The notes: generated from the sequence alone by a model not told the origin. A stretch of 64,000 nt of DNA from JALZAI01 sp038207565 (GCA_038207565.1 JBBQZQ010000024.1:1-64000), one strand, 5' to 3'. Positions 16,559 through 25,313 are shown, counted from the first letter of the stretch. Translations and numbers: made by a program.

Positions 16559-17493
16559 CGACCGATCAACTCCCGGGCGTTGACGGTGGCGATGCCCGCT
16601 CGAGCTTCTGTCTCGAGATGCTCGATGGCTGTCCACGGATCGTCCAGACCCATCGGAAATGGCCAGTCGCTGCCCAGAACCATGCGGTTCTCACCGATCA
16701 CGCGTCGCGCGAGGTCGACCGCCGCAGCCTCGTGGCAGAGGGAGTCCACCCAGAATCGACGCACCGCGTCCCGGGGTGCGAGCGCGGCCACTGTCACGCC
16801 GGGGCGGTTGGTGTCCACTCCGCGCTGCCAGCGGCCAGCCAGGGCGGCGACGGCACCGCCGCAATGCACCAGCAGGAATCGGATGCTCGGGAACCGTTCG
16901 AGGACTCCGCCGAAAACGAGCTGGGCTGCCGCGACTGTCGTCTCAAGGGGGTTGCCAAGCAGGTTGCTGAGGTAGTGCGGGCGCAGTCGCTTGTCGGGCG
17001 TCTGGCCAGGATGCAGCATGACGAAGGCGTCCAGGCCGTTCAGCGCGGCCCACAGCGGTTCCAGCTCGCGGTCATCGAGTGCGAGCGATCCGCCGCCGGC
17101 GCACGCTACCCACCCCACAAACCGGTCGTCAGAAGCCCGACTGTGCAACTCCGCCAGCGCGATGTCAGGTTCGTTGAACGGAAGATAGGCCAGCGGAAGC
17201 AGGACGCGATGGTCGGCGACAGCCTCCAACAGACCATTGTTGACAGCGGAAGTCCATGACCCGGTCGGTCCGCCACTAAGGTGCTGTCCGAAGAACGGCG
17301 GCGGGATGGATACGACCGCCCGATCCAGACCCACCGTCTGCAGATGTTCTGCCAGCTGGGTCGGGTGATATAACGCGAGCGGTCGTACAGCGTTTCCGTT
17401 GACGCGCGCGGTGCCCGCCTCGGTCCGGTCCACGAGCGACTCTGGCAGGACCGGAGCTAGATGAGTGTGCAGATCTGTCGATGGGCCGGTCAT
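16555..17493 (-). CDS. Amidohydrolase (ACMSD-like decarboxylase/hydrolase)
   Basis: A 312-residue TIM-barrel metal enzyme. DLHTHLAP near residue 7 supplies the HxH metal pair; LLPLAYLPFNEP, FVMLHPGQTP, the FLLVHCGGAV strand (metal His) and the late LGSDWPFPMG (catalytic Asp) follow. This layout is closest to aminocarboxymuconate-semialdehyde decarboxylase and 2,3-dihydroxybenzoate or gamma-resorcylate decarboxylase relatives, which remove carboxylate from aromatic or ring-opened substrates. Coupled to the Ldh-type gene by ATGA. A gap of about 150 bases separates it from the OsmC gene upstream. Confidence 0.85.
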   Translation of the reverse strand: MTGPSTDLHTHLAPVLPESLVDRTEAGTARVNGNAVRPLALYHPTQLAEHLQTVGLDRAVVSIPPPFFGQHLSGGPTGSWTSAVNNGLLEAVADHRVLLPLAYLPFNEPDIALAELHSRASDDRFVGWVACAGGGSLALDDRELEPLWAALNGLDAFVMLHPGQTPDKRLRPHYLSNLLGNPLETTVAAAQLVFGGVLERFPSIRFLLVHCGGAVAALAGRWQRGVDTNRPGVTVAALAPRDAVRRFWVDSLCHEAAAVDLARRVIGENRMVLGSDWPFPMGLDDPWTAIEHLETEARAGIATVNARELIGR

Positions 17494-17641
17494 CGGGTCG
17501 CTCCGGCACCGGCCGGCGAAAGTTCAGCGAGATCGCGTCGCGCGACCGCCGCTGTCGCTGGGGCGACGATCCGCGCGAGTCGTGTCGGCGGCCCGCCCGG
17601 CCTCGTGAAGCGACACGCAGAAGACATGAAGCGCGGCCTGG

Positions 17642-18076
17642 CTAGGACGCAACGGCTTCGACGAGTGCGGCATCTAAGGTGATCTCGACGCCGCTGAGCG
17701 CGACCGAGACGGGGCAGTTCTCCTTGGCCAGTTGCGCCAGCTCTTGGAATTCCTGCTCGTTGATTCCTGGAACACTTGCCTGCGTGGCCAGTTCGATGGT
17801 TGGTATGCGAAACCCGGCCGGGGTCGCGGTCAGATGAACCGTTGCTGTTGTGACCAGGCCCTGCGGCGTGTACCCGGCTTGGGTGAGCCGAGAGGATAGC
17901 GCCATCGTGAAGCAGCCCGCGTGGGCCGCCCCGATGAGCTCCTCGGGATTGGTTCCACTCCCGTCATTACGGCCCTTAAACGAATACGGTCCGCTGAAGG
18001 TCTTGCTGCCCAACGCAAGTGTGCCCTGTCCGGTTTCGACCGGTCCGCTCCACTGGGCTTCGGCGTGACGCTTCAC
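17642..18076 (-). CDS. OsmC-family peroxiredoxin-like protein
   Basis: A 144-residue protein from a GTG at 18076, supported by GGAGGA upstream and by overlap with the preceding stop (GTGA). OsmC/Ohr hallmarks are NPEELIGAAHAGCFTMAL with the peroxidatic Cys55 and ENCPVSVALSG with the resolving Cys121. Such enzymes reduce organic hydroperoxides with dithiols. The same domain is fused to a DNA-binding head in the regulator encoded at 19822, about 1.7 kb away, with recognisably similar sequence. It probably detoxifies peroxides formed during oxygenase catalysis. Confidence 0.9.
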   Translation of the reverse strand: MKRHAEAQWSGPVETGQGTLALGSKTFSGPYSFKGRNDGSGTNPEELIGAAHAGCFTMALSSRLTQAGYTPQGLVTTATVHLTATPAGFRIPTIELATQASVPGINEQEFQELAQLAKENCPVSVALSGVEITLDAALVEAVAS

Positions 18077-19023
18077 GTGGACTCCTCCATAGATTTTATG
18101 GTGATGGCCAGGCGGCCGATGGTGCTGTTTCGAAGGCACTGGACGTGGTGCGCGACGTGCGCGAGCGGGGCGGTCACATAGTCGAAGGTGAGTTCCGAGG
18201 CGGCTATGCGAGCCAGCAGTTCATCGGCAGCACCGTCCAACTTCGACGCCCAACGGATGAGGTTCATCGGCAACAGCCGCACGTCTGCGGCAAGCAGCAC
18301 CGGTAGATTCAGGGTGACCTCGGTGCCCGCGGCGTATCCCACCAACACCGCTCGGCCCCCCGGCCGCATGCTCGCCACCAAGTCAGCCAGCTGTTGGCCA
18401 CCGGACATATCAACAAGCAGATCCGTGCGATCCGCCGCACGCAAGGACTCGGGGCCCCAGCGCGGCTCGGCTGCAGGAAGGACCTGTGCCGCGTGTTCCC
18501 GGTCGGCTTCAATGCCCAGGATCCTGGCGGCCCCGCCTGCCGCGGCGAGCTGAACCACCATCCGTCCCACCGCGCCAGCCGCACCGGCAACCGCGACCGT
18601 TTCCCCCGGTTGCAACCGCCCGATCAACGTCACAGCCGCGTAAGCAGTCGCGCAGGGAGAGAAAAAGGTAGCGGCCGTGCAATAGTCCACATTCGCCGCG
18701 ATCGGGTACAGGGCCTCGTCGGGAACACTGATGCGCTCGGCGCAGGTGCCATCGCGGCCTGTCCCGACGCCGCCGCCGCGGATCCGCACCCGAGTCCCCG
18801 CTGGGTAGGACTCAGATTCGAGCACCATTCCGGCGCCATCTACGCCCATGATGTACGGCAGTGGCGGGAGTTGGGCGAAGGTGCCGGCGGCAACTGCGAT
18901 GTCCAGCCGGGCAAGCGCGGCGGCCGCCACCGCAACAAGGCTGTGGCCCGGCTGTCGGACCGGTTGGGGGATCTCGTCGAGCTGCGGCGGGGCGCCCCAG
19001 GCGTGAATTCGAGCAGCGATCAC
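18073..19023 (-). CDS. Quinone-oxidoreductase-like MDR protein
   Basis: Start chosen at the GTG at 19023 because AAGGGGG lies seven bases upstream; an ATG at 19056 would add 11 residues. The roughly 316-residue protein has the GroES-like N-terminal domain (LPYIMGVDGAGMVLE) and a Rossmann domain with VAVAGAAGAVGRMVVQLAAA. It lacks the structural-zinc cysteines of alcohol dehydrogenases, fitting zinc-free quinone reductase/enoyl reductase types. It is the first gene of the long leftward operon and follows a promoter with an embedded operator. Confidence 0.82.
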   Translation of the reverse strand: MIAARIHAWGAPPQLDEIPQPVRQPGHSLVAVAAAALARLDIAVAAGTFAQLPPLPYIMGVDGAGMVLESESYPAGTRVRIRGGGVGTGRDGTCAERISVPDEALYPIAANVDYCTAATFFSPCATAYAAVTLIGRLQPGETVAVAGAAGAVGRMVVQLAAAGGAARILGIEADREHAAQVLPAAEPRWGPESLRAADRTDLLVDMSGGQQLADLVASMRPGGRAVLVGYAAGTEVTLNLPVLLAADVRLLPMNLIRWASKLDGAADELLARIAASELTFDYVTAPLAHVAHHVQCLRNSTIGRLAITIKSMEEST

Positions 19024-19090
19024 CAGCGTGCCCCCTTCTGCCTTCGTCGACGCCATGGTTTCGAGTGGCCGGACAAGCCTTCAGCGAGGC

Positions 19091-19153
19091 TTGGCATCTC
19101 GCTTGGCAACAACCTAAGATAGAGAAGGACACTCTGTCAACAGAGTTGGCAAC
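19091..19153. promoter_or_regulatory. Divergent promoter region with two tandem TGKCAAC operators
   Basis: Two direct-repeat pairs with 12-base period are present: TGGCATC/TGGCAAC (19092-19098, 19104-19110) and TGTCAAC/TGGCAAC (19135-19141, 19147-19153). Rightward promoter: TTGGCA (19091-19096), 18 bases, TAAGAT (19115-19120). Leftward promoter on the minus strand: TTGACA (plus 19135-19140), 18 bases, TAGGTT (plus 19111-19116). The operators therefore overlap both promoters. Confidence 0.65.
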
Positions 19154-19175
19154 TTGCGATGAAAGAAGGCAGAAC

Positions 19176-19853
19176 GTGGTGCGATACGAGATCGAGGCCA
19201 AACGCACGGCACTGCTTGTGATCGACATGACGAACGACTTTGTCGGCCCGCAAGCGCCGTACGACGTGCCGGCGGGCCGCGAGATGATTCCACGGTTGAC
19301 CTCGTTGGTGAAGGTCTGCCGCGCCAATCAGGTCCTAGTAACTTTTACGACCCAGTCGCACCGCGCGGACGGATCAGACATGGGGCGGGTGCGCGAGTTT
19401 CATCCCCTCACCTGCGAGGGCGCAGCGCTTCGCGACGGGACGGCGGGCACCCAGCTTCATCCCGCATTCGAGCGTAGGACTGAAGAACCATTGATCATCA
19501 AGCGTCGATACAGCGCCTTCTTCAACACCGACCTCGATCTAATCCTGCGAAGCGGCGGCATCGACACGCTTATCGTCGGGGGGGTCGCCACGACGATGTG
19601 CTGCGAGTCCACTGTAAGAGATGCGTTCTTTCGCGACTATCGCGTCATCTTTCTCAGCGACGGTAACGCCACCCACGACCTGCCCGACCAAGGGTGGGGA
19701 CCGCTGTTGGCTGTCGACGCGCAACGGCACGTCATGACGATCATCGCGTTTGGATTCGGCGAAGTGGCGACCGTTGCCGAGGTAGGCGCCCGAATCGCGG
19801 CGCCAGGTAACGTATCGCGTCATGGCGCAAAGGCTCTCCATGCTCACGTCTGA
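19176..19853 (+). CDS. Isochorismatase-family cysteine hydrolase
   Basis: A 225-residue protein from a GTG at 19176 (a second GTG follows at 19179) after the ribosome-site-like GAAAGAAGG. The catalytic triad is visible: Asp17 in LLVIDMTNDF, Lys109 in LIIKRRYSAFF and Cys142 in VATTMCCESTVRDA. Family members hydrolyse amides such as maleamate, nicotinamide, N-carbamoyl compounds or biuret, or act on isochorismate. In this cluster an amide or carbamoyl substrate is more likely. It overlaps the downstream regulator gene by 32 bases, so both are probably co-transcribed from the operator-controlled promoter. Confidence 0.88.
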   Translation: MVRYEIEAKRTALLVIDMTNDFVGPQAPYDVPAGREMIPRLTSLVKVCRANQVLVTFTTQSHRADGSDMGRVREFHPLTCEGAALRDGTAGTQLHPAFERRTEEPLIIKRRYSAFFNTDLDLILRSGGIDTLIVGGVATTMCCESTVRDAFFRDYRVIFLSDGNATHDLPDQGWGPLLAVDAQRHVMTIIAFGFGEVATVAEVGARIAAPGNVSRHGAKALHAHV

Positions 19854-20517
19854 GAACACGACGGCTGACCCAGAGCTGTTGCGGCTCGCCGCCCGTATCC
19901 GTCGCCTGCGAGAGGAACGAGGACAGACTATGGACGACCTAGCCGAGGCCTCCGGCCTGTCCAAGGCGTATCTGTCTCGCATCGAGTCAGCTGACCGCCA
20001 GCCTTCAGTTGGCGCAATGTTCGCTGTCGCCCGCGCCTGGGGCATTTCCTCAGCCACCCTGTTCGAGGAGGAACGCGAACGTGGCACCGTACGTGTGCTG
20101 CGAGAGGCCTCCGTCGACTGGAAAGGGGACGCGAGCGGTGTCGGCCTTATCCGCGTCGGCAGCGGCATGATCGAAGGCACCTATTCCGAGCGGACGCGCG
20201 ACGACGGGCACGGCGGTATCAACCCCGAGGAGATGGTGGGCGCCGCCGAGGCTGGCTGCTTCACCATGAAACTGGCAGGGCTGCTGACCCATGCCGGTTT
20301 CCCTCCAGTGAGAATCAGCACTCAAGCGAGCCTGCGCGGTGAGCACGCCCCGGATGGCTTCCGGATTACCCGAATCGAGTTGCGGACGACCACAGTCGCT
20401 CCGGGACTATCCGAGGCCGCGCTCAAAGAACATGCCAGCCGCGCCAAGCGCACCTGCACGGTGTCGCGCGCACTCACCGGCCTCGACATCATCGTCGAAG
20501 CCACGCTTGGCGAATAG
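19822..20517 (+). CDS. XRE-type HTH regulator fused to an OsmC domain
   Basis: A 231-residue fusion. Residues 19-83 are a Cro/C1-type helix-turn-helix (RLAARIRRLREERGQTMDDL, then SGLSKAYLSRIES, PSVGAMFAVARAWGI). Residues about 99-231 are a complete OsmC domain resembling the neighbouring OsmC enzyme, with both cysteines kept: Cys146 in EMVGAAEAGCFTMK and Cys212 in KRTCTVSRALTG. XRE regulators usually carry cupin or peptidase sensor domains; an OsmC sensor is unusual. It could sense organic peroxide or electrophiles through the cysteine pair, or a ligand. It is the likely binder of the TGKCAAC operators. An ATG at 19840 is an alternative start. Confidence 0.85.
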   Translation: MAQRLSMLTSENTTADPELLRLAARIRRLREERGQTMDDLAEASGLSKAYLSRIESADRQPSVGAMFAVARAWGISSATLFEEERERGTVRVLREASVDWKGDASGVGLIRVGSGMIEGTYSERTRDDGHGGINPEEMVGAAEAGCFTMKLAGLLTHAGFPPVRISTQASLRGEHAPDGFRITRIELRTTTVAPGLSEAALKEHASRAKRTCTVSRALTGLDIIVEATLGE

Positions 20518-20528
20518 GCCCGACGAGT

Positions 20529-20576
20529 TGGCAACAGGGCTGGCAACATTCGGGTTGGTCAGGCTAGATTCGATGC
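20529..20576 (+). promoter_or_regulatory. Operator plus leaderless promoter for the CoA ligase
   Basis: TGGCAAC occurs at 20529-20535 and 20541-20547 with the same 12-base period as the other operators. TAGATT at 20565-20570 is a good -10 box; 17 bases upstream the -35 position (20542-20547) falls inside the operator. Only six bases separate the -10 box from the ATG at 20577, so the transcript should be leaderless. Confidence 0.6.
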
Positions 20577-22229
20577 ATGACAGTCCCGACCACTACAGCG
20601 GACAGCGCGCCACCACTGCTGAAGAGTCAGACGATTCCTGCATTGCTGCTGGCGCAAGCTGCACGTTATCCCGGCTTGGAACTGCTAGTCAGCGGGGATG
20701 GAACCCGTAGCTACCGAGAGCTGTGCGATGCGGTGTCGCGACGTGCCACGCGGTTGACTGCGGGCGGTGTCGCGCCGGGCGACCACGTCGCGATCTTGTG
20801 TCGCAACGGCGCGGAGCTGCTCGAATGGATCCTCGCGAGCGTGTGGTGCGGGGCGGTAGTCATACCGATTAACACCGCCGTCCGAGGACGGCAACTCGAG
20901 CACGTCTTGAGCGACTCCGAGGCCTCAGGGTTGATCTTTGATGACGAGTTTGCGCCCTCTCTATCGGTAGTCCAGCATCCGTTGCCAGTCTTGCGGCTAA
21001 TCGTGCGCACGGGCCCGCGCGGACACTCCGCCGGTCATCTAGAGGACAGAGTGACTGTCTTGCCGCCAGCTCGACGCGACGGAATGCCACCAGCCGAGGC
21101 GAGCGGCTCCGACATCGCCGCGATCCTCTATACCTCCGGCACCACGGGCCCCTCGAAGGGCGTGTGTTGTCCACACTCACAGCTGTATTGGCTCGCTCGT
21201 CTGACTGCGGAAGCACTAGATGTGCGGCCTGGTGACCGATTGTTCACCTGCCTTCCCTTGTTTCACATCAATGCTCTGACGGCCTTCCTACAAGCTGTCA
21301 TTACTGGTAGCACGTTCATTGCCGCCGAACGCTTCTCGGCTTCGCGCTTCTGGGCGGACGCGTCCCGCAATGGTGCGACGATCACCTACCTGCTCGGCGC
21401 GATGGTTTCGATCCTCGCCGGTCGACAGAGCAATGCAAGCGAGCGCGATCATTGTGTTCGAGTGGCCCTTGCACCAGCCGTACCCGCAGATCTCGTTGCC
21501 CCTTTTCGCCAGCGCTTCGGAGTGCAACTTGTCGAGGCATACGCATCGACTGAGTCCAATCTGGCTGTCGGTGCGCCGGCCACGGACCAGCGGCCGGGAC
21601 TGATGGGTAGCGTCAATGACGGATTTCACGTACGGGTGGTCGACGACGATGACGTCGAAGTGCCGGATGGCGCCGCCGGCGAGCTTGTCATTCGAAGCGA
21701 TATTCCGCATGCTCTGGCGGCGGGTTATTGGCGACGTCCTGAACAGACCCTTGCCGCCTGGCGTAACCTCTGGTTGCACACTGGAGACCGGGTGGTGAGA
21801 ATGCCGGATGGCTGGTTTCAATTCTTGGACCGCATAAACGACTCCATTCGCCGTCGCGGGGAAAACATCTCCTCCTTCGAAGTCGAGCAGGTCCTGCTCG
21901 ACTACCCCGCCGTCAGCGCTGTTGCGGCATACGCCGTGCCCTCGGCACTCGGTGAGGATGAGGTCATGGCATCGATCGTCGTAGCGGACCCGGCGACGTT
22001 CGACGTGTTAGATCTGATGCGCCATTGCGAGCCGCGGCTCGCCTACTTCGCGATTCCCCGCTATGTAGACGTGATCACGAGCTTGCCGTTGACTGCCAAC
22101 GGGAAGGTCCAGAAATATCTTCTGCGGGAGCGCGGGGCAACCGCGACAACGTGGGATCGGGAGCAGGTCGGCTTCATCGTGAACCGCAACGCCCACGCGA
22201 CAGCCCCGGTAGCGGGACAGGCCGACTAG
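20577..22229 (+). CDS. Acyl-CoA ligase (AMP-forming)
   Basis: A 550-residue class I adenylate-forming enzyme. The P-loop-like YTSGTTGPSKGV lies near residues 188-199, PLFHINALT and AYASTESNL follow, then LHTGDRVVRM (adenylate-binding Asp) and the C-terminal catalytic lysine in PLTANGKVQKYLL. It would activate a carboxylic acid, aromatic or aliphatic, as its CoA thioester using ATP. The thiolase-like and DUF35 genes on the opposite strand immediately downstream would use a CoA thioester, supporting a beta-oxidation-like branch. Transcription probably starts at the ATG itself. Confidence 0.9.
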   Translation: MTVPTTTADSAPPLLKSQTIPALLLAQAARYPGLELLVSGDGTRSYRELCDAVSRRATRLTAGGVAPGDHVAILCRNGAELLEWILASVWCGAVVIPINTAVRGRQLEHVLSDSEASGLIFDDEFAPSLSVVQHPLPVLRLIVRTGPRGHSAGHLEDRVTVLPPARRDGMPPAEASGSDIAAILYTSGTTGPSKGVCCPHSQLYWLARLTAEALDVRPGDRLFTCLPLFHINALTAFLQAVITGSTFIAAERFSASRFWADASRNGATITYLLGAMVSILAGRQSNASERDHCVRVALAPAVPADLVAPFRQRFGVQLVEAYASTESNLAVGAPATDQRPGLMGSVNDGFHVRVVDDDDVEVPDGAAGELVIRSDIPHALAAGYWRRPEQTLAAWRNLWLHTGDRVVRMPDGWFQFLDRINDSIRRRGENISSFEVEQVLLDYPAVSAVAAYAVPSALGEDEVMASIVVADPATFDVLDLMRHCEPRLAYFAIPRYVDVITSLPLTANGKVQKYLLRERGATATTWDREQVGFIVNRNAHATAPVAGQAD

Positions 22230-22453
22230 CGTCGGAATCCGGCGCAGCTGGTACTCAAGTCGCAGGGATGGGCATGCGGGCCAACAGAGAGGGTGCCACG
22301 AGAACGTACGCGTTGAGGAATCCGCCAGATACAAGATCACCGGCGGCGACCCGGCCTGCCAACTGTGGCTGAGGACTTCACCAGTGCGAGAGTCCCAGAA
22401 GCTGCTGATCGGTTCAGTCGTGGTTGCACCGCTAGCACATCCAGATGTTGATC

Positions 22454-22744
22454 CTAGGCCTTCACGCCCACCGCGGATATCCCGCCGCGCCCGTCGTCAC
22501 GAAGCTCCACGGCTTGTCCGGGCTGCGCCGTACCGACGAGCCGGGCGATGATCACCGGGCCAGCGTCACACTTGATCGTTGAGATGTGTGTTCCATGTGC
22601 TCCTGCCGTGACTTCGGTGACAGTGCCACGCTCTAGGGACCGCGGTTGCGATTGGGCACAGCCGCACATCGCACATAGAAGCCTCGCCGGGTAGTGCACC
22701 CGGTGACAGCGTGCGCACACGCCCGCGCTCGGATGGCGGATCAT
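22454..22744 (-). CDS. DUF35 OB-fold zinc-ribbon protein (thiolase partner)
   Basis: A 96-residue protein from an ATG overlapping the thiolase stop. CARCHRVHYPARLLCAMCGC gives the rubredoxin-like zinc ribbon of DUF35 proteins; the rest (GTVTEVTAGAH, IIARLV, GQAVELRDDG) is the OB-fold strand set. DUF35 proteins form complexes with thiolase-like proteins or hydratases, as with the DUF35 domain of ChsH2 and the aldolase Ltp2 in steroid side-chain removal (known). It is shorter than most relatives, and an acyl-CoA-binding helper role is inferred. Confidence 0.82.
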   Translation of the reverse strand: MIRHPSAGVCARCHRVHYPARLLCAMCGCAQSQPRSLERGTVTEVTAGAHGTHISTIKCDAGPVIIARLVGTAQPGQAVELRDDGRGGISAVGVKA

Positions 22745-23889
22745 CTGATCCGTTCCAACACTGCTGCGTTGTGGCATGCGCCATGGCGGTAGAGGGTCAT
22801 GCCGTAACCCGTGACCAGAGCCAGGCGTGGGTGCAGCTGGCGACCTGGTGCCCGGCCGGTGAGTTGCCCGATCGCCTCGACGAGACCGTGCATTCCTCCG
22901 GCCGCGCCCGCCTGTCCGGCGGACAGTTGCCCACCGGAGGTGTTCAACGGCCATTGTCGTTCGAGCAGTCGCTGGTGGAGGAACCGGCCCAGGTCGTCCT
23001 CCACCAGCCCGAGCGCTGCGGCCTGCACGGCGACCATGACTGGGTAGTCGTCATACAGGTAGGCGGCGTCGAGGTCGGCCGGCGTCACCTCGGCCGTGCG
23101 CCAGAGATCTGCGGCGATACTGTCGAACCCGGTAACCAGACCATCGCCTTGCTGATCATCGAAGTTGTGGCAGGCCTTTAGCGCCCGGATCCGCACACCG
23201 GGGAGGTTGAGTGCCCGGGCCCGTTCGGTCGTGGTCACGATGATCGCGTCCGCGCCCGAGACCACGGGCACACAGTCGTAGCGGTTCAGCGGTGCGGCGA
23301 CCGTCGGGGCGGCGAGGTACTCCGCCAGGTCCAGCGGTGTTTGGTATACCGCGCCGGGGTTGGCATGTGCCCAGCGTCGCTGGGCTAGTGGGATGCAGGC
23401 GTAGTCCTCGCGGGTGAGCCCGTGGGTTCGGGCGTGACGGGCGGTGAGCATCGCGAACAGCGCGTTCGGTCCGCCGTGATCCACAGGTACCAGATGATCG
23501 CGGGTGGCCAGGTTGTAGGTCGCGTTCAGGTGTGCCAGCTCGGCCCGACCGATGCGGTCTCCAGAGGCGATGACGATCAGTTCGGCATCGCCACAGCCGA
23601 TCGCCTGCGCGGCGTGCTGCAGCATGTTCAGTCCACTGGCGCCGCCGTTGGTGTCCTCCATGAGCCAGCGTAGGACGAATCCAAGTCGCCAGGCCAGGTC
23701 GATGGCGTGATCGGGACTGATGGTGAAAGACGCGACCGCGAATCCATCGACATCGCGGGTGCGCAGACCCGCGGAGGTGAGGACTTGCTCGACCGCCCGG
23801 GCGATCAAGGACGCTGAGGTGACATCGGCTTCTGGGTGCCGTGTGTAGCGGGCTTCGCTGGCCGCGGCAATCACCGCCTCGGTGCTCAT
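22741..23889 (-). CDS. Thiolase-like / lipid-transfer-type aldolase without the catalytic Cys
   Basis: A 382-residue thiolase-fold protein: VDGFAVASFTISP, then TNGGASGLNMLQHAAQAI where true thiolases have the acylated Cys in a C-S-G motif, AAPLNRYDCVPVVSGADAII, and the C-terminal LNTSGGQLSAGQAGAAGG and HGACHN. The Cys is replaced by Gly-Ala, as in Ltp2-like retro-aldolases and other nonspecific lipid-transfer-type thiolases. With the coupled DUF35 protein it may cleave a CoA-linked side chain by retro-aldol chemistry (inference). Coupled by ATGA to the amidase upstream. Confidence 0.82.
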   Translation of the reverse strand: MSTEAVIAAASEARYTRHPEADVTSASLIARAVEQVLTSAGLRTRDVDGFAVASFTISPDHAIDLAWRLGFVLRWLMEDTNGGASGLNMLQHAAQAIGCGDAELIVIASGDRIGRAELAHLNATYNLATRDHLVPVDHGGPNALFAMLTARHARTHGLTREDYACIPLAQRRWAHANPGAVYQTPLDLAEYLAAPTVAAPLNRYDCVPVVSGADAIIVTTTERARALNLPGVRIRALKACHNFDDQQGDGLVTGFDSIAADLWRTAEVTPADLDAAYLYDDYPVMVAVQAAALGLVEDDLGRFLHQRLLERQWPLNTSGGQLSAGQAGAAGGMHGLVEAIGQLTGRAPGRQLHPRLALVTGYGMTLYRHGACHNAAVLERIR

Positions 23890-25313
23890 GCCGTCGCCGC
23901 TCGGCGCAGTCCTCGGGTGAGGGTGAACCCGCCGAAGACGCCCTCAAGATGCTGTGCCGCCGCCAGGACCATGTCTTCTCGAAACGGTGCCGCGATGATC
24001 TGGACCCCGATGGGTAACCCCGATTCGGTGGCTACCGGCACGGTTGCCGCCGGCAGACCGGCCAAGGCGATCACGTGAACGTAGTGAAAGGCCGAGTAGT
24101 CCGACGGTCCGGATCCGTTTCTGTCGCCGGGTGCTTCGCCGTGGCGCGGTGCCGGACCCGCGACCACGGGGCTGAGCAGCAGGTCGTAACGCTCGGCGAG
24201 TGCTCGCATACGCGACCGAAGGGCGAAAATCCGGCGTTGCACGGTGAAGATCTCGCTCGCCGTGGGCGGCGATGCGTCCAACTGGGTTAGCAGCGCGCTG
24301 AACTGGGGATGGTGCGGGCGTGGCGTCGTGCCGAGACGCTCGAGCAGGTGAGCTCCGCCGTCGGCGGCAAGGGCGGCGAAGAACAGCTCATTCGCGGCGG
24401 GTTCGCAGGGGGCCGCGATCTCCTCGACGGACCAACCTGGGCGGTCGAAGGCTGCCGCGGCGGTGCGGATGGCGGCCTGCGTGGGCCCGGTGGTATGCGG
24501 AACGGTCGGATCGCATGTCCAAAAACCTATCCGCAGGGTACGTGGGCATCGGAGCTGACCGAGTTCTGGTGGCGGCATCGGCGGGGCGTAGGGATCGATG
24601 CCGTCGGATCCGCAGATCACCCGGAGCAGGAGCGCGGCGTCGGCTACGGTGCGGGCGATCGGCCCGACGCATGATAGATCCATCATGCCGGTGGCCCGGG
24701 TCGGTGGCTGCTGCCCGGTTTCCGGCGTGCGGCCGACCGTCGGCCGCAGTCCGATCAGTCCGCAGTAGTGCGCCGGCACCCGGATGGACCCGCCCCCGTC
24801 CGTGCCGACGCCTACCGGGGAGGCGTCGGCACCGAGCAGGGCAGTCTCCCCGCCGCTGGATCCGCCCGGTGTCCGCGCCGGATCGATCGGATGATTCGTG
24901 CGGCCCGTCGCGGCGTTGTCCGTTTCGTAGGAGGAGGACGCTTCAGGAACGTTGGTCTTGGCCAGCACGATCGCACCCGCCGCCCGCAATCGGCGCACGA
25001 CTGTGGCGTCGGTGCCGGCCGCGGCGAATGCGCCGGCACTGCCCGCGGCGGTGGGATAGCCGGCGACATCCAGGTTGTCCTTCACGGTGACCGGCAGCCC
25101 CAGCAACGACATGGGTTGGCCTTCGTGCCGGAATCGGTCCGTTTCACTCGCCTCGGCAAGAACACGGTCGGGGTCTACGACAACGACCGCGTTAAGCAGG
25201 GCCGCACCGTCGAGGAGCCGAAGGTAGTGTTCGGCGAGTTCGCGAGCGGACAACTCTCGAGCATCCAGGCGGCGGAGCCATTCGACCGCGCTCGGCTCGG
25301 CACCCATTGTCAC
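23886..25313 (-). CDS. Amidase-signature family hydrolase
   Basis: A 475-residue protein from a GTG overlapping the permease stop (GTGA). The Ser-cisSer-Lys triad is visible: Lys in LPVTVKDNLDVAG, and the two serines in TPGGSSGGETALLG and VGVGTDGGGSIRVPA, followed by HYCGLIGLRPTVGR. Amidase-signature enzymes hydrolyse carboxamides or carbamates. It lies between the importer genes and the thiolase gene, so it may act on the imported compound. Start-stop overlaps link it to both neighbours. Confidence 0.9.
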   Translation of the reverse strand: MTMGAEPSAVEWLRRLDARELSARELAEHYLRLLDGAALLNAVVVVDPDRVLAEASETDRFRHEGQPMSLLGLPVTVKDNLDVAGYPTAAGSAGAFAAAGTDATVVRRLRAAGAIVLAKTNVPEASSSYETDNAATGRTNHPIDPARTPGGSSGGETALLGADASPVGVGTDGGGSIRVPAHYCGLIGLRPTVGRTPETGQQPPTRATGMMDLSCVGPIARTVADAALLLRVICGSDGIDPYAPPMPPPELGQLRCPRTLRIGFWTCDPTVPHTTGPTQAAIRTAAAAFDRPGWSVEEIAAPCEPAANELFFAALAADGGAHLLERLGTTPRPHHPQFSALLTQLDASPPTASEIFTVQRRIFALRSRMRALAERYDLLLSPVVAGPAPRHGEAPGDRNGSGPSDYSAFHYVHVIALAGLPAATVPVATESGLPIGVQIIAAPFREDMVLAAAQHLEGVFGGFTLTRGLRRAATA

